A DNA stretch of 64,000 bases from Phlebotomus papatasi (Eukaryota; Arthropoda; Insecta; Diptera; Psychodidae), in contig NC_077222.1 of assembly GCF_024763615.1 (NCBI RefSeq), forward strand, positions 81,902,001 through 81,966,000. The letters are read 5' to 3'. Shown in pieces: positions 13,634 through 25,600 of this stretch (within the stretch, counting starts at the first letter, position 1; each line of letters opens with the position of its first letter). The notes beneath the pieces are model-generated. The model was given only the letters and a program-made list of their open reading frames with translations, searched no databases and had not been told where the DNA came from. A program made the position numbers and the translations under genes.

Positions 13634-14056
13634 GGGTATGTGTGCCAAATTTCGGCATAGTTGCATGCAAGCGTCAAAGTCTTAAGATTGAAATGTAATA
13701 TTTTAAATACAAATTGTTTTTTTTTATTCTTTCCTCTGGAAGAGTGTTGCTTGGAACCTTGTAAAGAGTTTACTGTCTTTATTTACTCTAAAATAATTCT
13801 TAATACATTTCAAAATGAATAAAAATATAGACATTTGGTACCCTATGTCGGCCACCTTCATTCTCATAGTTTCTTACCCTTCGGAAATTCTTCCAATATC
13901 TTTTTCACGTCATCTCGTTTGTCGTAGCTACATTTTTTGTTATTCTTTTGCATTGTATAATCTCTAGAGTACGTAAAATCTAAAAGTTCATGGAAATTCG
14001 AGGAACAAAAAAGGTGGCCGAAATTGCAAGCTGGCCGGAATTAGGCACACTTACCC
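13634..14056. mobile_element. TA-flanked MITE, GGGTATGTGTGCC termini
   Basis: GGGTATGTGTGCCAAATTTC at the left matches the complement of GGAATTAGGCACACTTACCC at the right, inside TA (13632-13633, 14057-14058). The same ends bound the larger element at 59952-61334, which keeps a transposase-like remnant, so this is probably its deletion derivative. Confidence 0.8.
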
Positions 14057-17000
14057 TAGTAGCCTTAAGAAATATCAACTTCAAATATGCGACGACCCTT
14101 CTTAAAAATGATTTTCATGCTTTTCAGACCCGACATCGTCCTTCTGCTTCAGAACCATGTTTAACGATTTTTTTAATGTTACATTTACATTAAAGACAGC
14201 CCGAGTAGAAACAGGCAAAATAAATCTCGTTCATTCCTTCGAAACGAGTGCACGATCAAAGATCAAAGCAATTTAAAATGCGTATTTCTTAAATATTATT
14301 GGTCAAAAATTAATTCATTTGAAAGGTTTTCAAATTCTCAAAGTACCAATTAGTAAACCGATACTAAACTGTTCATTTTATGATCGTATGTTAATTTATA
14401 TGACTTCAGTGCTATTTCGAGTTCAACAGTGATTTATCACCTGGTTTTAATCGGTTATTAACAAGAACATAGTCTGAATGCTTGCTTTTTACTATTGGTT
14501 TTATAGAAATATTTAAATGGATATTTCCTAAGTGAGTGATTAATTTAAAGTTTTACCAGTCAAAGTGTACAATTTTAGATGTAGTAACATAAGTTTAAGT
14601 CGATATATAATAGTACAGAATGAAGTTTTTGACATATAAAAATTAATTAAAAAACTTACATATTTAGGTGAATGAACATGGGTAAAAGAAGTCAGCAGTA
14701 CTCCTACAACGGTTCTTATTGTATTGTTGAACCCTGAAAAGTTTGAAAAGTGAATATTTTGAATTCGGCTCGAAGGACCAAAAATATATTTTTTGCGACG
14801 AACTCAGTAGTATTCTGCATTTCACCAGCTCCAAACAGGCTGTATTTTAGTTGATAATTTCTCCAGTTGTGACCTGTTAAAGAGAAAAGTTACAATTTAT
14901 ATAATTTCAAGGATGAAATATGTTCACAATTTTATTTAATAAATATTTTATCTTAGAGAAATGTTTAAATAAAATCAACAAGTGAGATACAGTTGAAGAT
15001 AATTATGTAAAAAAATCATTTAGAATATTTTTAATAGATTTCATTTAAAAAATGTAATCCTGGCTAAAAGTTACTGAAGCATATACAATAAAATAAAAAA
15101 AAGGCTTTTTGAACTTTTTTCTCATTTCTGTACTCATGCAAATGAATTTCAATTCGTCACTTTTACTTTTAACGACAATTCACGCGAGTGTAAATTCTCA
15201 TGGTGGAAACTTTCACATCATTAATACAATCTTCACACATCTCTCGACATTTTGTTAACTACACATATCCTCCCATTTTATCGCTTCTTTTCGTTTTTTC
15301 ATCTATTCACCAACATTTTTATGTGTACTTAAGAAATAAGGTAAAAAAAAATTGAATGGCACTTTGGTGCATTTTCCCTGCTACCATCTTACATAACAGA
15401 CAGTGTTTGAGAGAGTTCCACTCAAGCTCAAAATCACGTTTCCCCCCTCATGAGCTTTCACAGCATTTGCAGTGAAGTGTCTGATGGCGTTTGGAAAATC
15501 AGGAAGTAACGGTTTAACGGATATGAGGAAGTTCAATAAATGTTGATTTGAGTTGAAGTAAAAAAAAACAGCTATTCCTCATACATTTTTGCCAACAACT
15601 TGAAGGCACAAACACATTCTATAGGTTATTATCATGGTCAACAAGCGATGGCCTCGATTTTTATGCTTTTTATTTTATCTTTTCTTTTATTTTCTTTCCA
15701 ACTCTATTGTAGTTGTTGTCTTAAAGTCCAATTGTAAGAATTTATTTCCTTTTCAAACGAAGATCTAAAAAGAAAAGCTGAGAAAGACTCAAATATATAT
15801 TTAATAGTAACGCCTGGTACCAGGCGCCTCCACTTGGAATTTAAGAACTTAAGAGTGAAAACGAAAGTTTTCAGAAATTTTACTTTGTGTTTATTGCAAA
15901 ATTTTTCGGATCACTTGGAAAATGTCAAGAGGCTACGGTAACAAAAGCACTAGAAAATGTGAATATCCCTGACTCTTTGGAGGTCTTGCGGTGTCGAGAG
16001 TGAAAAGCACCGCTAAGAGAAGTGCAAAGGAGCTTCGATCGTAGGTAGATTTATAGTCATTAGAATTTTCATTTCCTCATTCCGTGTCATGTTAACGGTT
16101 TCAGTGAAGTAAATATCGTGCAATAGCTCTAACATAATGCTCTCCTATATAAAAAATCACCTTCTCTCTTCCGTATTGAGCTTCTCACTCTCTCATGCTT
16201 GTTTTGCAATGTGAATAACTTGTGTATATGTTGTGCCCGTTGAGCTTAACTTCGTCTTCTCAGTTGCACTTTGTTAGGAGGGAGGCGCAGGCGAGGAGAG
16301 GTTAGGGGATCTCTGTCTCACTGTGTTAGTTGTATTAATAGAAAATTTTAATGGCACGATCACACTCCGATCGTCATCATCATGAAACGTGATGGTGATT
16401 ACGAAAGCTCAATTCGCATTTCTTCAACTATTTGAACTTTCGCTTTCAAAGTCTCGATCGTTCGTTACGCTATTGTTTTTTTTTTCTCTCTTAATCTTCA
16501 ACTTCTTGTTTCTCACACAATTTAGTTAGCTCAATTTTTCAGTAAATCTACAAGTCTCTGAGAAATATATTTGATCTCAGAGAATAAGAAGTAAGGTACC
16601 TCGTTAATCATAAAATCGTATGATCGCAAGTACGATCGCGATCTTGTGCAAAAATTTCTTTCATGTCACTCTCGATGACTTTGTTGGCTCTTTACGTAAT
16701 GTCTTGGACTCTTTCTTCCGCCTCTCTGAACTTTCTTTCTTCCATCATTTATTACTTTATTATTCACATCACACAGCAAAAGTAAAAAAAAGGCAGCCTC
16801 ACAGACGTGAAACTTTTACTTTCAATCTCAACGATCTCGATTTTATTTTCATGATGCGGAAAAAGGCAACTCCGTGACATTTTGAGATGATTCTCAACCA
16901 TTTATATACTGTTCCCAAATTTAGCTTTCAGTTTTTCACCGAAAAATTTCCACTAGATTTTGAACTTCTTGGTCTTAAACTGTTCTCTGATTGGACATTT

Positions 17001-17748
17001 TTTTTTAAGGAACTTTTATGTCATGCAGGAGATCATCTTTTTTCTCATCATTCCAAATAAACCCATCTCATTCTATCACAAGTGCAATTGATGTGCACAC
17101 ATGGTGGGTGATGTGGGGAGTCAAGGGAGCACACTTTAGCATTCAGTTTTGTGTGTAGAAATCGTTTCTGGGTCAGTCGAGACGAACAGAAAACGACAGA
17201 GCCGATGACTCGGATTGAGCAGAAGGCAAGCGGAGAGTCCACAAGTGAATTTTCTGACATGAAAAAACGTTTGTTGCTCCCCAATTGTGCATTTAAATGA
17301 AAAACCATCCAGTTTTACTAACATCATCCCAAAAACACCCTCAAAAGTCATTTTTGCATTTGTCAAGTGAGACTTTGTGATTTAACGAAAGAAACTCAAC
17401 GAAATATCCTTTGATCCAACGATCTAACGAAATACAATAGCCGTTTTTTGGCCAATCTTTTCAAGTAAAGCTTTTTTAAATGAATAAATAGGTAAACTTA
17501 TTTAGTAAATTTTTAGTCTTTCTGAAATGCCCCCCTCCATACACTTCCCTTTTCATTCACTCTCGCTGAACGAGATTGCAAAATTGAACGACTATTTCAT
17601 TTGCACTCACTAAAATTCCTCCACAATCGTCTCTCCCCCATTTAATTCACTTCACCTAAAGTGTGTGCAAGAGTGAGAGAGAAAGAGCTCCACAGTGTGC
17701 GCGCCAAACGCCGACTTTTCGTTTTCATTCGGCCCTCCGGTTGGAAGA
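14057..17748. other. Unique DNA upstream of Hr4, probable regulatory region
   Basis: No coding frame or transposon end recognised. The stretch is rich in CTCTC/GAGAG tracts (15410, 16190, 17670), as GAGA-type factors bind, and has a TATATAAAA-like run at about 16146. Its position directly before the likely Hr4 leader makes promoter-proximal control plausible; this is inference. Confidence 0.35.
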
Positions 17749-17758
17749 CATTCAGTCG
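17749..17758 (+). promoter_or_regulatory. Candidate initiator of Hr4
   Basis: CATTCAGTC around A17754 fits the arthropod initiator TCAGT and follows a GAGAGAGA-rich block at 17670-17690. Downstream DNA changes to the A-rich, GTGAAAA-rich texture common in fly 5' leaders. I see no clear TATA box at -30 and no consensus DPE at +28. Alternative start points around 16.1-16.2 kb are possible. Confidence 0.25.
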
Positions 17759-19587
17759 GTAACCTACTTTGTTCCGATTCGCACTTGTGTGTTAACGAAA
17801 AACCATCTTATTTTGCCTCCTCAAAATTAAGTCGTTTAACCGACACAGTGAAAATAATCACAGGAGTGCAAAAAGACATTTCCTACAGTGATAGTTTAGA
17901 TAGGAGATTCATTGTAATCTCACATTATTATCCCATCAATGCAATTTTAAACACCTGAAAATGTGGATTAAATTTTAAAAGGAGTTTTAAATGGAAAAAT
18001 TTTGCAGTGTTGTGTGATTTGGGTGTTTTCTGTGCATTCTTCAACGCACTTTAAGCAATCATCCCGTGCTTCAAGTTCTGCACGCATCATGAAAGAGGTC
18101 ACAGAATTATTCACACGCCTCCACTCACGTCATTCTTCATCCCCATAAGCTGAACATACATACAGGATTTACCCAGTGATCACGCTCTTCCAGGAATAAA
18201 TCAGAAAAATAAATATCCACAATATAAATCACTGATAGGAATTAAGTAAAACAAAACAAAAATTAAAGAAAATAAAAACAATTCAACGAAAATATGATTC
18301 TGTGCAGTTTTTAGTGTGCTTAAAGAAAACAAGTGAAAAGCCAAATAGGAAAAATAATGGAAGAAGAGCAAAATTTGTGAGGACAACAAAAATGTCCATG
18401 TGTATTAGTGAAATATTTTTTTTTTGGATGGCAATTTTTAAATTAGACGCAGTTTTACCATTGAACTTTACATTGAAAAGTCATTAAGAAGTGTGAGAGA
18501 GTGAGAAACACAACCACCTTGAAATTCGGGAAATTCATTATGCAGAAAGCCAGCACGAGTTTGTACGCGCGAAATACACACCAAATGGATTGAAACTGAT
18601 TCTGTTTCTTTTTCCTTTAAAACAACAACAAGAAAAAAAAATTTACAACCACAAGATCTACAATGATATTTGCCCTGAGGAAAATTCCATACTCAAACAT
18701 CGTGCTCTAAAGGCATCTTCCTCAGAGTCTTGGTTTCCATAAAACAGTGACCCGAAGACAAGAAAGACGAGCAAGACTGGGAAGTTAATGTGCAAGTGAA
18801 AGTGTTTCAAGTGATTCGCACTTTTTGGTAGTCGCCCTGAGGAGATTTTTTTTTTGTTCATTGCCTCTGTTACCACAAAAGAGACTGAAAGTGATATTTA
18901 GAAAAAAAATGTTATTTGAAGATACAATTTACGAATTTATCCGTTACTAAAAATTACTTAGGTGTTCATAATCTATTGGTTATCTCAGTGAAAAAAGCAC
19001 ATTCATTGAACATGAGCCACGCTGGAGATTAATCATCACAGGAATCACCCTCCCGGAGACGTAAAAAGAGAATCATATGAGATCGATGTTGTATAGCGCC
19101 AAGAACGCAAAGTTATGATCACTGAGCGAAGGAGGAAGAAGAGAATGTCAATGAGAAATCACTTCAGTGAAACAAACTCCGAATTTCCGCATGTGGATTT
19201 GCAACATTGACCTCCACGACCAAAGAACTCGCCATTTTACGCGCCTTCTCTGTGTCTCACTCAGAATATACACACAACACAGAAGTAGAATCAAGATGCC
19301 ACAAGAGAGAAATTCTGAGGAAATGGCAAAAGGATTAATCATCAAGTGATAGAATTGAGACATTGCTTGCAGACGAGTATATTCCACAATAAAAAAAAAT
19401 CAAGAATTTTATAAATAATTCTTTTTGTGCTATCCACCCCCTTCTGTGAATTGACAAACTGAATTCATTCACAATTGTTCGCGAAAACGGAGGGGGGAAC
19501 GCGGATCTGGAGCCTCCTCCGCATCAAACACCTCCCGTCACCACGTCTAAGCGTCAGACATCACCAACACGACGGGACATTCCTACA
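17754..19587 (+). other. Probable Hr4 5' untranslated leader
   Basis: No transposon ends and no intron signals are obvious, and several short upstream ATG frames are present (for example 18302-18487 and 19167-19349). The leader-like texture continues to the start codon at 19588. If transcribed, the many upstream ATGs would limit translation, as is common for regulators. The last 138 nt (19450-19587) are open in the Hr4 frame. Confidence 0.35.
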
Positions 19588-19600
19588 ATGACATCTCTAG
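19588..19600 (+). CDS. Hr4: Hr4 coding end of exon 1
   Basis: ATGACATCTCTAG followed by the donor GTAAAG. The single leftover G joins GA of the next exon (acceptor TTTGCAG, 21811-21817) to give Met-Thr-Ser-Leu-Gly-Ile-Met. The frame upstream of this ATG is open for 46 more codons (19450-19587) and looks protein-like (Pro/Thr-rich, QTPPVTTSKRQTSPTRR), but it has no ATG. Confidence 0.65.
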
Positions 19601-22600
19601 GTAAAGATCAATTACCCTCTTGCCACAACAAAAATCATCCCCATCTTCATAATAAAAAGAAATTAGATATTAAACTTACAAAAAAAATACATTTCAATTA
19701 GCCCAATGACCTCTGAATACACCCTTTAAAATATGTACACAACAAGTGTCTCATATGAAGACAAAAGCTACCACCTTGAGGAATACAAAGCAGACAAACA
19801 AGCAAATAATAGAAGTCATTTACTTTATGCACTCCTCTCGAGAAAATGTGATTTTGTACTTGAGAGATCAATTAAAAAATATTAGAGACAATGGAAATGA
19901 AATATTGAAATAGAAATAGGAGAAAAATATTGATAGAGTACAAGAATACCAAGTCTAGAAACTGACTAAATAAAAGTAAAACAAACTTATCATTCCGACT
20001 TTTAATGCTCTCAATGAGAGATTTTGCGCCACAAATTCTCGTAGAAAAATGATAAAAGATATACTAGCAAACATATCGACGGTTCCATTCCATACTATTC
20101 TATCTCAGAATGACAACTTTTCAGGAGAGCCATTTGAAGTTGGCGATTTCCTGTGCTGCCTGTGTAATTTTTTTACGAAAAAAAATAAATATCTCATTAT
20201 GCCCAACGCACGATAATCTTGTTTAGTAAACATGTTTTTGACATTTCAGTGAGAATGAATGAAAGATAGATCTAGTCATCTCGCTCATTCTCATGGAAAA
20301 TTTTGAAAATATTTTACAAACAAAAGTTATTGTGCGCTGGCAAGGGGTAACTCATTCCCATTTTTTCTAACAAGGGTTTCTAGTTTCTTGGGTTTCGCGA
20401 TGCAATTTTTGGGTTTCTAGGGTTTTGCGATGCAGAAATTGGGTTTCTCGGGTTTCGCGATGCAGAAATTGGGTTTCTCGGGTTTCGCGATGCAACTTTT
20501 GGGTTTCTCGGGTTTCGCGATGAAATTTTTGAGTTTTTCGGGTTTCGCGATGCAATTTTTGGGTTTCTCGGGTTTCGCGATGCAATTCTTGGGTTTCTCG
20601 GGTTTCGCGATGCAAAAAGTGGCTTTCTCGGGTTTCGCGAAGTGTTTCTCGGACAAATGACGAGGGTTTCTCAATATGAGTTACCCTTTGGTGCGCTGGT
20701 CATTACCCGAACGCCGGATGACCACCAAATTTTCACAAGTTGTAGATCTCGGTCCCAGGAACAACATATCTCTCGGAGTAATATAATTATAAGTCGACTT
20801 AGAATAGTATGGAATGGAGCCGTCGTATATACATTACTTTAGAAAATCAGCATTAAGACTTACTTCCAGAAACTAATCAGGGATAATATTGAAGCATAAA
20901 ATGAGTAGATTTTCAATTGAAATTCAATAGAAAATCTTTCATGATTCACAAAAATTTTTCAACTGTCTATGTGTCACAGAACGTATATAATCCATATATA
21001 ATTTCATGAGAACGAAAGAGAAAAACGAGTCAGAATAGCGCAAAAATGTGAAAGAAGGAAAACAGAGAGTGAGATTATTTATAAAGCGCATTGAATTCTA
21101 CTTGAGGTAGGTCAGTTTTTGCACCGTTTTCCACTAACTGTTTTCGCCCCCAAACAACAAACTTAGCATAGATACACCAAAAGGAAAAAAACAATTCTAC
21201 AAAGATGAAAACTGCGAAATTTGTTGTGGAAAATTTGCGTAATTATCGTGATGTATTCGTCATTCAATGGGTCTCGTGCTGTTTTGGGATTTTGAGCCAA
21301 AAAGAAAATATTGCAAGAACTTCCATAAATTTAATTTTACTGAGAATTCTGCACAAAATATGTGTACGTTCTATTTTGACGAAGATACTTTTCCTATAAC
21401 AAACAAATTTCCGTATTTTCCTTCTATACAACATTTTCTACATTGGTTAAATCACAAATTTTTGATCATAAATTACCATTTGAAAATGGTCATTTGAAAT
21501 TTGTACACATATAGAATTCTCTGAGAGAGTCAAGTTCTTTTCAATTCTCACCTTATACATTTATATACATCTCTATATAGTAAAAACTCGCACATGAGAA
21601 TGAATGAGAGAGTTGAAGGTCGGATCTTGGCTGATGTCTTGTCATTTTCTCTTGTTTGCACTTTGCAATATAGCTGTTCTTGAGAAATCTCATGCAAAAG
21701 CTCGTTTTCATCCATACATGGCTGAGAAAAAAAAAGCCAATTCTCCCCCGATAAGGAGTCTAAATTTAAATTAACCGTCTTTCTTTTCCTCTTTTCTCCC
21801 ATCACATTATTTTGCAGGAATTATGACACTGAGCCGTGGCCCGTACAGTGAGCTCGATAAAATGAGCCTCTTTCAGGACCTCAAATTGAAAAGGAGAAAA
21901 GTCGATTCCAGATGCAGTAGTGACGGTGAATCTATAGCGGACACGAGCACGTCATCACCTGACTTGCTAGCACCAATCTCGCCTAAGATGTGTGATAATT
22001 CCGCAACGCCGGCACCCACGGCGGCTTCTACTTCGGCGCCTAGGACACCGACACCCCCCACAAGCACCGAGGTGGCTCCCACTAGTAGTACCCCATCGGG
22101 AGCCGCAGAGTCGAGTGATACCGCAACTGTGAGTCGCTCGAGTCCGGATTCAGTGGTGACGGAAGAAACACAAATCGCCACATCGTCGACGATTGTAGCG
22201 GCATCAAGCAGTGGTTCCAATCCCAGCGTTATACGCTCCGTTAAGACTGAGCGACTCTCACCTCCGCCGCCCGCCGATCGACCTAAGCCACCCACATGTC
22301 AAACGCAGCCACAGCAACATGTCACGGTACTCGTGACGCCATCCCGCATCAAAACGGAAAATCACCATGCGACGCTGGTTCGGAAAACCTCACCGGCAAC
22401 AACAGCGACCACAATGGTGGGCACATTCCCCATCGCCACTACTGCCATCAATCACCAGCGTGATGTACCTGCAACGACGAGTGGGACCTCCTTCACGCCC
22501 GTCATGATCCAAACCACATCTGCGCATCAGCATCAATTGCAGATGCTACACCATGCCATTGCGTCCACTTCGCCACAACAGATCATTCACCGTGCGGAGA

Positions 22601-25600
22601 CGCATCCTACATCAGTCACGCAGCTACAAATTCCCATTCAAATTTCACAGGCTCAACCTGTACGAATAAAGCGTGAACGATCACCTAGCCACACAATTGT
22701 CAACCAATCGGCTGTATCGGCAACAGTGGCACCAAGTCAATCTGGCAGCCAACAGAGAGCTACTCTGCAAATGACGCCACACTCTCCTTTACAACTGCGT
22801 CACCCTATACGTGATGCCGCCATTTTATTGCGTGTGAAAAATGAAGTGAATCTACCAGGACTGGTTCAGACGGCAAGTGGTCAGCATAGAATGATCTGGG
22901 GTGCTAATACACGCATAAATGGCGTCAAACCCGAGATAATTGGCGGACCACTACCGGGTCTACGACCACAGACAGTCGGTTTGGTACAGTCACCCACGCA
23001 AACGTCACCACAGCCAAATGTCACGCAACAGAGTGCGTCCATAGCGCTACAGACGCCACCACCTCGAGCCACTCCAACTGTGATCATGGGAGAATCGTGT
23101 GGTGTGAGAACCATGGTATGGGGTTTTGAGCCCGCCACGGTCACACAGCTACCAGCAACACCTGCCACCACGATAAGCCCTACGAGTGTTAGTTCAGCAC
23201 CTGGATCGGCAGCACAAAATAACGAAGAGGCCGCCCAGCTCCTGCTGAATCTCGGCCAGGCTGCTGCATCACGCGTGGGCGATATTCGACCAAGAGCACC
23301 ACCCCCTCAACGATCTAATCACCCACTTAATATGGAACGTCTCTGGGCTGGCGACTACAGTCAATTGCCGGCCGGACAACAGATGCACGCTCTCAATCTC
23401 TCCCAACCTCAGTGGACACCCGGTGGCCTTCATCTCGCCACTAACAAGGTGAGTAATTGTACTATACCCAAATTAACCAGAAAATCCTCCGCGGTTACAT
23501 TGACAAACGTTGTGGTTTAATTTCAAATTTGATGATTAAAAAAGAGTATACTCATAAATTAATGAAGAATCCATTTTTCCGGATATAAAAGTATACTTGA
23601 TTGACTGTTTCAATATCAATTTCAATTGTTTATAATTAGTCTTGGTATCAATCTAAGATATTGAGAAACCCGCCGCTGGCCGCAACAAATTTTAATGCTC
23701 ACACCTCAAACATCGATTTGAATCCAACAATCCTAAAGTCAACTTGCTTTTAAAACTGTATTTTACACGAGTAGAAAAATCGACACGTAGATATGAATTC
23801 GATGGGACTTTCAGTTGGGTTTTTACATAAACTATCACATTTTAAACGGTGACGAATTGAGCGCCAAGTTGAAACGCCTAGTCAATGAAAACGTTGGCTT
23901 AGAAGAAGCACAAAAAAACTATTATGTGATTGAAATGAAGTCTCACTGATGCGAAAACATTTCTAAGAAGATTACGATGCAACATGGAAATTTATAGTAG
24001 AGAAGGAATACAAACATAAAATTGCTGATTTTATGGTCGTCATTATGGAATATGTGTTTAAGTGTTTGATTAATGATTTTTGTGTAGTACAGTATATGCT
24101 TTGAGTAAATTTTCAAATTAAAAGCTCAATTAGAAGTAAATTGAAATTTAAAGCTCGGTTAATGCTTTTTTATATGAAGCATTTACTAATAGGATGATTA
24201 ACGTAAAATAAAACTTATAGGGAATATCTTTAACTCTTTCCGGACGATAACATATCCAGTGAACGAATTTCAGTATAACTCACTTTATTGTAAGTCTTGT
24301 TTGTCAAATATGATACTTTTGTATAGAAAGAATTTTTTCCTCCTCTGGGAAATTGGAAAACTCATGGGTACCCTCGTCCCCATAAGAACGAAAAGGAGAC
24401 AAACTTCAATTTTTCAAAAGCCAATAATATCAATTTTGTGAATTATTTTTGTGTGTCAAATGACTCCTTTACAATGTTGATTACTAAAACAAGAAGAATT
24501 ATTAACCAGTATCTTGTGAGATGTCCAGGAAGTGGTCTAGAAGACACCAAATTCCTGCTTGCCAACAGATTTCTTAAAATAGTTCACACAAAAGCACTTT
24601 AAAACGAGGGGTTACTCATTGGAGAAACACAAGCCATTTGGCCGAGAAACGGTTTCAGAAACGAGGAAACATTACTGGAAACAAGAGAAACACGCTTGGA
24701 AACGAGGAAACGTAGCTGGAAACACAAAAATGTTTCTGGAAACGCGGAAACACAAAATTCCCCGTAAGAAATTGAAACTTGGATAGAAACATGGATAGAA
24801 ACACGGAAACATGGATAGAAACACGGAAACATGGCCAGAAACACGGAAACATGGCCAGAAACAAGGAAACGCGGATAGAAACATGGAAACGTAAATTTTC
24901 AATTGAGAGTTTAACGTTAACTATTTGAAATTCAAAAATTACCCGGTTTGTCAGCAGTTATAACTGTAAAAGTTTCTTTTTAATATGTGGACCCTATAAA
25001 AATATTATACTGCTAATTTGTTGCAATATTACAAAATTATTTATGTATTTAACTTATAAGGTAAAGTATCCTCGAGTCGACCACCCTGAGTTCCTAAAGT
25101 CGACCGGTGGAAATATTTATTCAATTTATTTACATTTACAATAATATTTATCGAAGGGTTTAACATTATAGGGTCAATTATTTCATAATTAATTCAAATC
25201 AGTGAAAACATCATAGAAATTTACCATAAAACACTGGAAAATCATAAAAAGACGGAGCGTTAAGGCATTTCTTAAAGAAAAATTCACAATTTTTCATTAA
25301 ATTACGGTATACTTTTTGATATTCTTGACTTTTTTCTTAAGGATTTCAATTATTATCCTTACAGATTACTTGTGTATTCTAATTTTGAGTCTAATCGCAA
25401 GTTGAGGATTTAATCTTTATAACTTGTGCAAAAAGTTTAGTACCATGACTAAGTTAAAGATTAATTTTATGTATTAAAATTGAAAGTGCATTTCAAATAA
25501 ATTGTTCGTCAATTCGACCGGTCGACGAATCATAGCAAGTGAAGCTTTTTTCACTTGAATGTTGTTCTATACTTCTGAATAAATTCATAAAAGTGAGTTT

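Larger units (their letters stand above)
20201..20701. mobile_element. GCCCAACGCACAAT MITE, copy 3, split by an insertion
   Basis: The left part 20201-20340 matches the copies at 4429 and 4578. The right end continues after the insertion as GTGCGCTGGTC (20691-20701). ATTA flanks both outer ends. The motif GTGCGCTGG appears on both sides of the inserted element. Confidence 0.75.
20073..20830. mobile_element. DNA transposon with ATATCGACGG ends, carrying two nested elements
   Basis: The left end ATATCGACGGTTCCATTCCA and the right end TGGAATGGAGCCGTCGTATA are inverted over about 30 bp with mismatches. It is related to the element at 11791-12176. The interior was invaded by the MITE at 20201-20701, which in turn holds the minisatellite element at 20341-20690. 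Confidence 0.7.

Noticed and set aside
20367..20674. Long repetitive open frames on both strands (for example repeats of MQKLGFSGFA or HRETRETQKL)
   Set aside because: They are produced by a 30-bp tandem repeat lacking stops; every frame is open, so no protein is implied.
21873..23171. Antisense frames of 140 and 96 codons in Hr4 exon 2
   Set aside because: Caused by the GC-rich, repetitive codons of the coding strand; no motif.
24599..24902. Three overlapping - strand frames rich in Phe, Cys, Val and Ser
   Set aside because: By-products of the GAAAC minisatellite; the same happens at 33453-33653.
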